From the NCBI RefSeq assembly GCF_014297285.1, contig NZ_JACOQI010000010.1, forward strand, positions 1-64,000: 64,000 bases of DNA, in the 5' to 3' direction. The stretch is from Dysosmobacter segnis. Lineage in GTDB: Bacteria > Bacillota > Clostridia > Oscillospirales > Oscillospiraceae. Below, piece after piece: positions 47,883 through 56,305 of this stretch; the stretch's first letter is position 1, and the number at the start of each line of letters is the position of its first letter. Below the pieces are notes generated by a model. It was not told the DNA's origin. It saw only the letters and a list, made by a program, of their open reading frames with translations, and made no database searches. Both the position numbers and the translations under genes were made by a program.

Positions 47883-49403
47883 TTACCACTTTTTCAGCAC
47901 ACCCAGCAGGCCCCGCTTGAGCACCTGACCGCCTGCTGAGATCAGTTGGGACTCGATCTTGGCCGCCCGGCGCTCCGCCTTGCGGCGAGCCTCGTCCTCC
48001 AGCTTCTGCTTACGTTTTCGTTCGGCCTCTTCCTCTTTCAGACGCAGCTTTTCCGCCTGAGCCTCCTCCTTTTCACGGGCCTTGCGGTCGGCCTCCTCCT
48101 GTTTGGCGGCCTCCGCTTCCTCCCGTTCCGCTGTCAGCACCTCGTAGGCTGACACGTTATCCACAAACTCGTCATACTTCTCCATGCCGTCATGCATCAT
48201 CACCTTGGCCCGGACCATGGGCTCCGGCACCGACATGAGGCTCTGTGGGCAGATGATCTTCGTGCGCTCCACCATAGCGGGTACGCCCGCTTCGTCCAAG
48301 AACGAGGTCAGCGCCTCGCCCACGCCCAACTCCATGATGGCATCCTCCGCCTGAAACGCGGGATTGGGCCGGAAGGCCCGCGCCGCCGCGCGGACAGCCT
48401 TCAGCTCCGTGGGGGTATAGGCCCGGAGGGCGTGCTGCACCCGATTGGAAAGCTGCGCCAGCACGGTGTCTGGAATATCGCCGGGACTTTGCGTCACAAA
48501 GTATACGCCCACGCCCCGGGAACGGATCAGCTTCACCGTCTGCTCCACCTTTTGCAGCAGCACAGTGGGCGCATCGCGGAACAGCATGTGGGCCTCGTCA
48601 AAGAAGAATACCATCCGGGGCTTGTCCAGATCGCCAGCCTCCGGCAGGATCTCAAACAGCTCCGACAGCATCCACAGCAGGAAACTGGCGTACAGCGTGG
48701 GATTCTGCACCAGCTTGACGCAGTCCAGCACATTAATCATGCCCCGGCCGTCAGCAGCCGTGCGCATCCAGTCGCGGATGTCCAGCGCCGGTTCCCCGAA
48801 AAACAGCTCGCCGCCCTGCTGCTCCAGTGGCAGCAGCGCCCGCAGGATCGCCGCCACCGACTGAGATGTGATATTTCCATAGGTCATCATGTATTCGGTG
48901 CGGTGCTCGTTGACATAGGTCAGCATGGCCCGCAGATCCTTCAGGTCGATCAGCAGCAGCCCCTTGTCATCCGCAATTTGAAACACGATGTGCAGAATTC
49001 CCTCCTGTACCGCCGTCAAGCCCAAAATTCGGCTGAGAAGCTCCGGTCCCATGTCGCTGACGGTGGCCCGGACGGCGTGGCCGCCCTCCTGATAAACATC
49101 CCAGAAGGTGGTGGGATAGCCCTGGTAGACAAAGCGGTCCCGCAGGCCGAATTTGTCGATGCGCTTTTCCATGCCCTCGCTGCTCTGGCCCGGCGCGCAG
49201 ATGCCCGCCACGTCGCCCTTCACATCACACAGAAACACCGGCACACCGGCGTCGGAAAAGGACTCCGCCATCACCTTCATGGTGACGGTCTTGCCGGTGC
49301 CGCTGGCCCCAGCGATCAATCCGTGGCGGTTGCACATATTCAGCGCCAGTTCCACCCGCTTGCCACCTGCCAGACCCATATAGATCTTCCCGTTTTCGTA
49401 CAT
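47883..49403 (-). CDS. HerA-like ATPase (DUF853/YjgR family)
   Basis: A 506-residue P-loop ATPase: Walker A GASGTGKTVTMK near residues 32-43, Walker B MVFFFDEAHMLF near 262-273, FVTQSPGDIPDTVL sensor region near 301, then a long charged coiled coil (about 430-475) rich in Glu, Lys and Arg and a basic end. DUF853 proteins are close to HerA/VirB4 helicases; their role is not settled. No NurA-like nuclease is beside it. Monocistronic or with the small secreted protein downstream. Confidence 0.9.
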   Translation of the reverse strand: MYENGKIYMGLAGGKRVELALNMCNRHGLIAGASGTGKTVTMKVMAESFSDAGVPVFLCDVKGDVAGICAPGQSSEGMEKRIDKFGLRDRFVYQGYPTTFWDVYQEGGHAVRATVSDMGPELLSRILGLTAVQEGILHIVFQIADDKGLLLIDLKDLRAMLTYVNEHRTEYMMTYGNITSQSVAAILRALLPLEQQGGELFFGEPALDIRDWMRTAADGRGMINVLDCVKLVQNPTLYASFLLWMLSELFEILPEAGDLDKPRMVFFFDEAHMLFRDAPTVLLQKVEQTVKLIRSRGVGVYFVTQSPGDIPDTVLAQLSNRVQHALRAYTPTELKAVRAAARAFRPNPAFQAEDAIMELGVGEALTSFLDEAGVPAMVERTKIICPQSLMSVPEPMVRAKVMMHDGMEKYDEFVDNVSAYEVLTAEREEAEAAKQEEADRKAREKEEAQAEKLRLKEEEAERKRKQKLEDEARRKAERRAAKIESQLISAGGQVLKRGLLGVLKKW

Positions 49404-49704
49404 GAAGCCACCTCCGTCATTTGTTAATGCTCTTTTTCATCATTATACCTGCGCGCCCGCCCCGGTGCAAGAGCAAAGAGGTGCGTTTCCCCTGTTCATA
49501 ACAGTTTTTCAGCGGTCAGACATGCAGACGCCGCCTTATAGCTGTGAAAGGCATAAGGCCTCCCAGAAGAAGTATAGGTAATACCTCCAATTAGCATAAC
49601 TTATTTCGTTGAAAATAGATACTTTTTTAACATATTGTGCAAAAATCGCAACAATCTTTTCAAATTTTTGTGGCGAGGTCCCACGGAAAAAGCCGTGTCA
49701 GGAA
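49404..49704. other. Non-coding region ahead of the purine operon
   Basis: About 300 bases, AT-rich from 49580. I see no gene here. It probably holds the ATPase gene's promoter on the minus strand. Confidence 0.4.
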
Positions 49705-49733
49705 TTGACATTTTCTGTCGCGTCTGAGATAAT
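49705..49733 (+). promoter_or_regulatory. Promoter of the purine operon
   Basis: TTGACA (49705-49710), 17 bp, GATAAT (49728-49733). Confidence 0.8.
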
Positions 49734-49744
49734 GATTATATTGA

Positions 49745-49867
49745 AGCACAGGCAACTGACGGAACGTGGAGCACCACATGGAAGCCTGCTGTCATACGTA
49801 CTGTCGACCGTCTGGGCAAACCTGTTCTCCATGGAGATCCATGGGGAGCGGTTTACCCTTTTTTTTA
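49745..49867 (+). promoter_or_regulatory. ZTP (pfl) riboswitch with terminator platform
   Basis: The leader contains ACTGACGGAACGTGG and GCACCACATGG, a linker, then CCGTCTGGGC, the two conserved halves of the ZTP/ZMP aptamer. The second half runs into a long terminator stem (GGGCAAACC...CTCCATGG with CCATGGGGAG...GGTTTACCC, 49814-49858) and eight T. Ligand binding would hold CTGGGC in the pseudoknot and prevent termination, turning on purE and the rest when ZMP/ZTP builds up because formyl-THF is short. Confidence 0.88.
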
Positions 49868-49898
49868 TTTGCATTTTTATCTTTTTAAGGAGGATCGC

Positions 49899-50393
49899 AT
49901 GAAAAAAGTAGCAGTCATTATGGGAAGCGACTCTGACTGGCCCGTTGTAAAGGGGGCCTGCCAGCAGCTTGAGACCTTCGGCATCCCCTATGAGGCCCAC
50001 ATTCTCAGCGCCCACCGCACCCCCGCCGCCGCCGCGGACTTCGCCAGAAACGCCCGGGCCAACGGTTTCGGCGTGCTGATCTGCGCCGCCGGTATGGCGG
50101 CCCATTTAGCGGGCGCCTTCGCCGGAAATTCCACCCTGCCGGTCATCGGCATCCCCATGAAGGGCGGCGCTGCGGACGGACTGGACGCTCTGCTGGCTAC
50201 CGTCCAGATGCCCAGCGGCATCCCCGTGGCTACCGTGGCCATCAATGGCGCGAAGAATGCCGCTGTGCTGGCCGCTCAGATTCTGGCCGTCAGCGATGAC
50301 GCGCTGGCCGCCAAGCTGGACGCTCAGCGCTCCGAGATGGCAGAGCAGATCGCCGCCAAGGAGGCCAAGCTGCAGGCGGAGCTGGCCCACTAA
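49899..50393 (+). CDS. purE: N5-carboxyaminoimidazole ribonucleotide mutase / AIR carboxylase
   Basis: PurE makes CAIR from N5-CAIR (class I) or directly from AIR and CO2 (class II). The 164-residue product has MGSDSDWPVVKGACQ at the start, SAHRTP near 43 and GMAAHLAG near 73, the standard catalytic segments. No purK lies in the cluster, so class II use of CO2 or a purK elsewhere must be considered. ATG 49899 follows AAGGAGG. First gene of the operon under the ZTP riboswitch. Confidence 0.96.
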   Translation: MKKVAVIMGSDSDWPVVKGACQQLETFGIPYEAHILSAHRTPAAAADFARNARANGFGVLICAAGMAAHLAGAFAGNSTLPVIGIPMKGGAADGLDALLATVQMPSGIPVATVAINGAKNAAVLAAQILAVSDDALAAKLDAQRSEMAEQIAAKEAKLQAELAH

Positions 50394-50462
50394 GCTGTTC
50401 ACACAAGCATTGATCTTTTCCTGATAAAACCGATATTCAAAACATTTTGGAGGTACAATACT

Positions 50463-51143
50463 ATGGAACTCGTTTATACTGGCAAGACCAAGAACGTTTA
50501 CGCTCTGGAAAACGGCAACTATCTGCTGAAGTTCAAGGATGACTGCACCGGCAAGGACGGCGTATTCGATCCCGGCGAGAACTCCGTGGGCCTGACCATC
50601 GACGGCGTGGGCGATGTGAACCTGCGCATGAGCATCTATTTCTTTGAGAAGATCAACGCCGCCGGCATCAAGACCCATTTTGTCAGCGCCGACCTGAATA
50701 ATACCACGATGGAAGTCCTCCCTGCCAAGGTCTTTGGCCATGGCCTGGAGGTCATTTGCCGTCACAAGGCCGTCGGCTCCTTCATCCGCCGCTACGGCGA
50801 GTATATCGCTGAGGGCGCCGACCTGCCCGCCTATGTGGAGACCACCTTCAAGAATGACGAGAAGGGCGATCCTCTGGTGACCAAGGACGCGCTGGTTGCT
50901 CTGGGCGTGATGACCGCCGAGCAGTATGATGCCATCAAGGAGGAGACCCAGAAGATCACTCAGATCGTGGCCGATGATCTGAAGGAAAAGGGCATGGTCC
51001 TCTATGACATCAAGTTTGAGTTCGGCTATGCACCCGACGGCAGCGTTATGCTCATCGACGAGGTGGCCAGCGGCAACATGCGGGTCTATAAGGACGGCCA
51101 GTACATCGATCCCATGACCCTCTCCCAGCTGTTCTTCGCGTAA
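50463..51143 (+). CDS. purC: Phosphoribosylaminoimidazole-succinocarboxamide synthase
   Basis: SAICAR synthase joins CAIR and aspartate with ATP. The 226-residue protein begins [20 protein letters not shown] (ATP loop) and has [18 protein letters not shown] near residue 98 and [20 protein letters not shown] near 179. Full length. GGAGG lies before the ATG. Its stop overlaps the purF start by one base (TAATG). Confidence 0.96.
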   Translation: MELVYTGKTKNVYALENGNYLLKFKDDCTGKDGVFDPGENSVGLTIDGVGDVNLRMSIYFFEKINAAGIKTHFVSADLNNTTMEVLPAKVFGHGLEVICRHKAVGSFIRRYGEYIAEGADLPAYVETTFKNDEKGDPLVTKDALVALGVMTAEQYDAIKEETQKITQIVADDLKEKGMVLYDIKFEFGYAPDGSVMLIDEVASGNMRVYKDGQYIDPMTLSQLFFA

Positions 51144-52567
51144 TGGGCGGTTATTTTGGAGCGATCTCCCACCGGGATGTGGGGCTGGACGTATTTTTCG
51201 GCACGGACTACCACTCCCATCTGGGTACCCGCCGGGGCGGCATGGTGGTTTACGGGCCGGAGACCGGGTTCGTCCGGGAGATCCACGATATTGAAAACAC
51301 CCCCTTCCGCACGAAATTTGAAAGCGCGCTGCATGAGTTCAAGGGCCACATCGGCATGGGCTGCATCAGCGACACCGACCCACAGCCGCTGCTGGTGCGC
51401 TCCCATCTGGGCCTGTACGCCATCTGCACGGTGGGTATCATCAACAACATCGACGAGCTGATCGATACCTATTTCTCCGACCACGGGCATCAGTTCATGG
51501 CCCAGAGCAGCGGAAAGGTCAATGTCTCCGAGCTGGTGGCCGCCCTCATCAATATGAAGGAAAATCTGGTGGAGGGCATTTTGTACGCGCAGGAGATGAT
51601 CAAAGGCTCTATCACGATCCTGCTGATGACGCCGGACGGTATTCTGGCTGCCCGCGACCGGCTGGGCCGTCTGCCTGTGCTGGTAGGCAAGCACCCGGAC
51701 GGCAGCCTGTGCGTATCCTTTGAATCCTTCGCCTATCATAAGCTGGGCTATGAGGATGCTTACGAGTTAGGTCCCCGTGAGATCGTGGCCCTGACCCGGA
51801 ACGGCTATGAGACCGTCTCTCCTCCGGGTAAGGAAATGAAGATCTGCGGCTTTCTCTGGACCTATTACGGCTACCCCAACTCCAATTATGAGGGCGTCAA
51901 CGTGGAGGTCATGCGCTATCGCAACGGCGAGATCATGGCCCGCGACGAGGTGGCCCAGGGCCGGCTCCCTAAGGTGGACTATGTGGCGGGCGTGCCGGAT
52001 TCCGGCGTCCCCCACGCCATCGGCTTCGCCAACCGCAGCGGCAAACCCTTTGCCCGCCCCTTTGTAAAGTACACCCCCACCTGGCCCCGGTCCTTCACCC
52101 CTGCCAACCAGGAGGTCCGCAACCAGGTGGCCAAAATGAAGCAGATCCCCGTTTCCGAGCTGATTCAGGGGAAAAAGCTGCTGTTTGTGGACGATTCCAT
52201 CGTCCGGGGCACCCAGCTCCGGGAAACGGTGGACTTCCTCTATGAGTCCGGTGCGGAAGAGGTCCACATGCGCTCCGCCTGCCCGCCCATTATGTATAGC
52301 TGCAAGTACCTGAACTTCTCCCGGGGCAACTCCGATATGGAGCTGCTGGCCCGGCGGGTGATTCAGGAGCTGGAGGGTGATGAAGGACACAAGCATCTGG
52401 ACGAGTACTCCGATTCCTCCACGGAGCGGGGTCAGTGCCTGCTCAAGTCCATCTGTGAAAAATTCGGTTTTGATTCTCTCGGTTATCAGTCTTTGGACGG
52501 CGTGCTGGAAGCCATCGGCATTGACCGGGATAAGGTCTGTACCTACTGCTGGAACGGAAAGGAATGA
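51143..52567 (+). CDS. purF: Amidophosphoribosyltransferase without the glutaminase cysteine
   Basis: PurF converts PRPP and glutamine to phosphoribosylamine. The C-terminal PRTase half is intact, with LLFVDDSIVRGTQL near 347-360 (PRPP loop) and YVAGVPDSGVPHAIGFA. The N-terminal Ntn glutaminase fold is recognisable (FGTDYHSHLGTRRGGMVVYG), but the nucleophile Cys that should follow Met1 is Gly ([10 protein letters not shown]), and the usual GHVRYST is GHIGMGC. I recall similar MGG-type PurF in other anaerobes. The protein may use free ammonia or another donor. Start fixed by overlap with purC. Confidence 0.9.
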   Translation: MGGYFGAISHRDVGLDVFFGTDYHSHLGTRRGGMVVYGPETGFVREIHDIENTPFRTKFESALHEFKGHIGMGCISDTDPQPLLVRSHLGLYAICTVGIINNIDELIDTYFSDHGHQFMAQSSGKVNVSELVAALINMKENLVEGILYAQEMIKGSITILLMTPDGILAARDRLGRLPVLVGKHPDGSLCVSFESFAYHKLGYEDAYELGPREIVALTRNGYETVSPPGKEMKICGFLWTYYGYPNSNYEGVNVEVMRYRNGEIMARDEVAQGRLPKVDYVAGVPDSGVPHAIGFANRSGKPFARPFVKYTPTWPRSFTPANQEVRNQVAKMKQIPVSELIQGKKLLFVDDSIVRGTQLRETVDFLYESGAEEVHMRSACPPIMYSCKYLNFSRGNSDMELLARRVIQELEGDEGHKHLDEYSDSSTERGQCLLKSICEKFGFDSLGYQSLDGVLEAIGIDRDKVCTYCWNGKE

Positions 52568-53610
52568 TCGACATGGAAAAATCTCACTCCGCCGCCTATG
52601 CGGCAGCCGGTGTGGACATCACTGCCGGTTACAAGGGCGTCAAGCTGATGAGCGCGGACGTCAAGCGCACCCACATCCCCGGCGTAGTTTCTGACATTGG
52701 CGGCTTCGGCGGCCTGTTTGCCCCCGATCTGACCGGTATGACGGAGCCGGTGCTGGTTTCCGGCACCGACGGTGTGGGCACCAAGCTGCGTCTGGCCGAA
52801 CTGCTGAACAAGCATGACACCATCGGCATCGACTGCGTGGCCATGTGCGTGAACGACGTGATCTGCTGCGGCGCGAAGCCCCTGTTTTTCCTGGATTACA
52901 TCGCCATCGGCAAGAACGTGCCGGAAAAGGTGGCAGCCATCGTCTCCGGCGTGGCGGAGGGCTGTGTCCAGGCCGGCTGCGCCCTCATCGGCGGTGAGAC
53001 CGCCGAGCACCCCGGCATGATGGCCGCCGATGACTACGATCTGGCAGGCTTCACCGTGGGTGTTGTGGACAAGCCCAAGGTCATTGACTCCGGCCGCATG
53101 GCGGAGGGCGATGTGGTGCTGGCTCTGCCCTCCTCCGGCTTCCACTCCAACGGCTACTCTCTGGTCCGCAAGGTATTCGACGTGGAGAACGCCGATCTGG
53201 GCCGGTATGATGACGAGCTGGGTGAAACCCTGGGCGAGGCCCTGCTCCGTCCCACCGTCATCTATGTCAAGCCCGTCCTCCGCTGCATCGAGGCCGCAGA
53301 CGTGAAGGGCGTCAGCCACATCACCGGCGGCGGCTTCTACGAGAATGTCCCCCGCTGCATCCCCGACGGCCTGTGCGCCAAGATCGACAAGGCCGCTGTC
53401 AAAACACCCGCCATTTTCCGTCTGCTCCAGAAAAAGGGCGGCATCGACGAGCACGATATGTTCAACACCTTCAATATGGGCGTGGGCATGGCGGTGATCG
53501 TCAGCCCCGAGACCGCCGACGCGGCCCTCTCCGCTCTGAAGGCAGAGGGGATCGACGCCTATGTCTGCGGCGAGATCGTTGCCGGCGAAGAAAAAGTTGT
53601 TTTGTGCTGA
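52564..53610 (+). CDS. purM: Phosphoribosylformylglycinamidine cyclo-ligase
   Basis: AIR synthetase closes the imidazole ring of FGAM with ATP. The 348-residue protein has SHSAAYAAAGVDI at the start, SGTDGVGTKLRLA near 65, GGETAEHPGMM near 145 and HITGGGFYENVPR near 252, all PurM hallmarks. ATG 52564 overlaps the purF stop (ATGA); a second ATG at 52573 is possible. Confidence 0.97.
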   Translation: MIDMEKSHSAAYAAAGVDITAGYKGVKLMSADVKRTHIPGVVSDIGGFGGLFAPDLTGMTEPVLVSGTDGVGTKLRLAELLNKHDTIGIDCVAMCVNDVICCGAKPLFFLDYIAIGKNVPEKVAAIVSGVAEGCVQAGCALIGGETAEHPGMMAADDYDLAGFTVGVVDKPKVIDSGRMAEGDVVLALPSSGFHSNGYSLVRKVFDVENADLGRYDDELGETLGEALLRPTVIYVKPVLRCIEAADVKGVSHITGGGFYENVPRCIPDGLCAKIDKAAVKTPAIFRLLQKKGGIDEHDMFNTFNMGVGMAVIVSPETADAALSALKAEGIDAYVCGEIVAGEEKVVLC

Positions 53611-53716
53611 GTGAAACCGCTCCCGGTACGCACTGTCCCGCTTTTCCGCGGTATCCTGACGTATACTGCTCCGGTGCGCTGAAAGGAATCGGTGCATCGG
53701 CGTCAAAGGAGAAATC

Positions 53717-54340
53717 ATGACTATGAAAAAAGCGAAGATCGCCGTGCTGGTCTCCGGCGGCGGCACAAATTTACAGGCACTGCTGGACGCGCAGGCGGCG
53801 GGACTGCTGCCCCACGGAGAGATTGCGCTGGTGGTCTCCTCCAATGAAGGAGCCTACGCCCTGACCCGGGCGGCCAACGCCGGCGTTCCTGCCGAGACGG
53901 TCTCCCCCAAGCGCTGCGGCGGTCAGGCGGCCTTTGAGTCCGCCCTGTCCGACCTGCTGGCGGCGCATGAGATCGACCTCATTGTTCTGGCCGGCTTCCT
54001 CACCATCCTCAGTGCGGACTTTACCGCCCGCTGGCCCTCCCGCATCCTGAATGTGCATCCCTCTCTGATCCCCGCCTTCTGCGGCAAGGGGATGTACGGT
54101 CTGAAGGTCCACGAGGCCGCTCTGGCCAAGGGCGTGAAGGTCACGGGAGCCACGGTGCATTTTGTCAATGAGATCCCGGACGGCGGAGAGATCCTGCTGC
54201 AAAAAGCTGTGGAGGTCTTGCCGGACGACACCCCCGAAACCCTTCAGCGCCGGGTCATGGAGCAGGCCGAATGGCTGCTTCTGCCTCGGGCAGCGGAGCT
54301 GGTCTCGGAACAAATCGTAAAGGAGAAGAGCAATGCTTGA
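53717..54340 (+). CDS. purN: Phosphoribosylglycinamide formyltransferase
   Basis: GAR transformylase uses 10-formyl-THF to formylate GAR. The 207-residue protein has VLVSGGGTNLQALLDA at the start, LAGFLTILS near 93, ILNVHPSLIPAF near 111 (Asn and His of the active site) and GATVHFVNEIPDGGEIL near 143, where the catalytic Asp lies. AAAGGAG precedes the ATG. The 106 bases after purM hold no gene; weak promoter-like words occur there. Confidence 0.95.
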   Translation: MTMKKAKIAVLVSGGGTNLQALLDAQAAGLLPHGEIALVVSSNEGAYALTRAANAGVPAETVSPKRCGGQAAFESALSDLLAAHEIDLIVLAGFLTILSADFTARWPSRILNVHPSLIPAFCGKGMYGLKVHEAALAKGVKVTGATVHFVNEIPDGGEILLQKAVEVLPDDTPETLQRRVMEQAEWLLLPRAAELVSEQIVKEKSNA

Positions 54341-54965
54341 TTTTCTGACCCTTCTGCGGGAGAATCCCTACCCCGGCCGGGGCATCCTTGTAAGCCGGGA
54401 CCTCGTTTACTATTTCATCATGGGCCGCAGCGCCAACAGCCGCAACCGGATCTTCGTGAAAACGGAGGACGGCATCCGCACCGAGGCTCATGATCCCGCC
54501 AAGCTGGAGGATCCCAGCCTCATCATCTATCATCCCGTCCGGACCATGGGCGACGCGCTGGTGGTCACCAACGGCGACCAGACGGACACCATCTGCCAGC
54601 ACGGCGATTTCCGCAAGGGTCTGATGACCCGGGAATACGAGCCGGACGAGCCCAACTGGACCCCCCGCATCTCCGCCATTCTGAATGCCGACGGCTCTTT
54701 TGAGATGTCCATTCTGAAGCACAAGAACGGCCGCTGCCTGCGGGAATTCTTCTGCTATGAGGGCTGCGACGAGAATCAGGGCTATTTCATCAGCACCTAT
54801 CAGGGCGACGGAAATCCTCTGCCCACCTTTGCCGGTGAGCCTCTGGAGGTCACCGTTCCCAAGCCGGAGGAGGTCTGGGCCGCTCTGAACGGAGACAACA
54901 AGGTGTCCCTCTATACCAACGTGAACGGCGAGGTACGTCTGTTCAACAAAAATCTGGGAGATTAA
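54333..54965 (+). CDS. purO: IMP cyclohydrolase, PurO type
   Basis: PurO closes the last ring (FAICAR to IMP) and is unrelated to the cyclohydrolase half of PurH. The 210-residue protein has LLRENPYPGRGILVSRD, GRSANSRNRIF, YHPVRTMGDALVVTNGDQTD and YEPDEPNWTPRI, the PurO blocks best known from archaea and some Clostridia. It overlaps purN by eight bases and is followed by a stand-alone AICAR transformylase, together replacing PurH. Confidence 0.92.
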   Translation: MLDFLTLLRENPYPGRGILVSRDLVYYFIMGRSANSRNRIFVKTEDGIRTEAHDPAKLEDPSLIIYHPVRTMGDALVVTNGDQTDTICQHGDFRKGLMTREYEPDEPNWTPRISAILNADGSFEMSILKHKNGRCLREFFCYEGCDENQGYFISTYQGDGNPLPTFAGEPLEVTVPKPEEVWAALNGDNKVSLYTNVNGEVRLFNKNLGD

Positions 54966-54980
54966 GGAGAAGGTGCCGAA

Positions 54981-56159
54981 ATGAACGAGTTGGAACTGAA
55001 ATATGGCTGCAACCCCAACCAGAAGCCGTCCAAGGTCTTTATGCAGGACGGCTCTGACCTGCCCTTTACCGTTTTGAACGGAAAGCCCGGCTATATCAAC
55101 CTGCTGGATGCGCTGAACTCCTGGCAGCTGGTGAAGGAATTGAAGGCCGCCACCGGCCTGCCCGCCGCCGCCAGCTTCAAGCACGTCTCCCCCGCCGGTG
55201 CCGCCGTGGGACGGCCCCTGAGCGAGGTGGACCGGAAGATCTACTTCGTGGATGACGCCGCCGAGCTCTCCCCCATCGCCTGCGCTTATATCCGCGCCCG
55301 GGGTGCTGACCGCCTGTGCTCCTACGGTGACTGGGCCGCTCTGTCCGACGTCTGCGACGCCGCCACCGCCCAGTACCTCAAGGGCGAGGTGTCCGACGGC
55401 ATCATCGCCCCCGGCTATACCGACGAGGCGCTGGAAATTCTGAAAACCAAGAAGAAGGGCGGCTACAACGTGGTCCAGATCAACGCGGACTACGTCCCCG
55501 CCGCCGTGGAGCACAAGGATGTGTTCGGCGTCACCTTCGAGCAGGGCCGCAATAACCTTGTGATCGACAGGGAGATGCTGACCAACATCGTCTCTGAAAA
55601 CAAGGAGCTTCCGGAGGCTGCCAAGATCGACATGATCGTGGCCCTCATCACTCTGAAATACACCCAGTCCAACTCCGTCTGCTATGTGAAGGACGGTCAG
55701 GCCATCGGCGTGGGCGCAGGCCAGCAAAGCCGCATCCACTGCACCCGTCTGGCTGGTCAAAAGGCGGACAACTGGTATCTGCGCCAGCATCCCAAGGTGC
55801 TGGGTCTGCAATTCGTAGACAACATCCGCCGCCCTGACCGGGACAACGCCATCGACATCTACACCTCCGACGAGTATGAGGACGTGCTGGCCGACGGTGT
55901 GTGGCAGAACACCTTCAAGGTCCGCCCCGAGGTCCTGACCCCGGAGGAAAAGAAGGCTTGGATCGCCACGCAGGCCGGCGTCACTGTTGGCAGCGATGCC
56001 TTCTTCCCCTTCGGTGACAACGTGGAGCGGGCCAGAAAGTCCGGCGTGACCTACATTGCCGAGCCCGGCGGCTCCATCCGGGATGACCATGTCATCGCCA
56101 CCGCCGACAAATACGGCATGGTGCTGGCCTTCACCGGCGCACGGCTGTTCCATCACTGA
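54981..56159 (+). CDS. AICAR formyltransferase (stand-alone PurH transformylase domain)
   Basis: Transfers formyl from 10-formyl-THF to AICAR. The 392 residues correspond only to the C-terminal domain of PurH: LKYGCNPNQKPSKVF at the start, SFKHVSPAGAAVG near 63 (the Lys-His catalytic pair) and a DAFFPFGDNVERA end block near 335. The MGS-like cyclohydrolase domain is missing and supplied by PurO upstream. GGAGAAGG lies before the ATG. Its substrate AICAR/ZMP is the ligand class sensed by the leader riboswitch, so the operon answers to a block at this enzyme. Confidence 0.94.
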   Translation: MNELELKYGCNPNQKPSKVFMQDGSDLPFTVLNGKPGYINLLDALNSWQLVKELKAATGLPAAASFKHVSPAGAAVGRPLSEVDRKIYFVDDAAELSPIACAYIRARGADRLCSYGDWAALSDVCDAATAQYLKGEVSDGIIAPGYTDEALEILKTKKKGGYNVVQINADYVPAAVEHKDVFGVTFEQGRNNLVIDREMLTNIVSENKELPEAAKIDMIVALITLKYTQSNSVCYVKDGQAIGVGAGQQSRIHCTRLAGQKADNWYLRQHPKVLGLQFVDNIRRPDRDNAIDIYTSDEYEDVLADGVWQNTFKVRPEVLTPEEKKAWIATQAGVTVGSDAFFPFGDNVERARKSGVTYIAEPGGSIRDDHVIATADKYGMVLAFTGARLFHH

Positions 56160-56217
56160 GCCGCCGTACAATTCAAAGCTTCCGCGTCCGCACAGACGCA
56201 AACGCAGATCCGTTCCG

Positions 56218-56278
56218 CTGCCCCGCACATTCCCCCGTAAACACCTTACCGGTTTGCGGAAGACGTCTGCGGGGCAGC
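56218..56278 (+). repeat. Long-loop hairpin between the transformylase gene and purD
   Basis: GCTGCCCCGCA and TGCGGGGCAGC form a perfect 11-bp stem around about 39 bases. The 146-base gap is the largest within the operon. There is no T run; it could be a processing or stabilising structure. Confidence 0.5.
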
Positions 56279-56305
56279 AGCTAAAAATCATTCAGGGAGG
56301 GAACC

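Noticed and set aside
44272..49403. A defence island made of DIP1984, WYL, SWIM and HerA-like genes
   Set aside because: WYL and HerA-like proteins can mark defence loci, but these genes are on different strands with separate terminators and no nuclease or toxin partner, so I do not claim a system.
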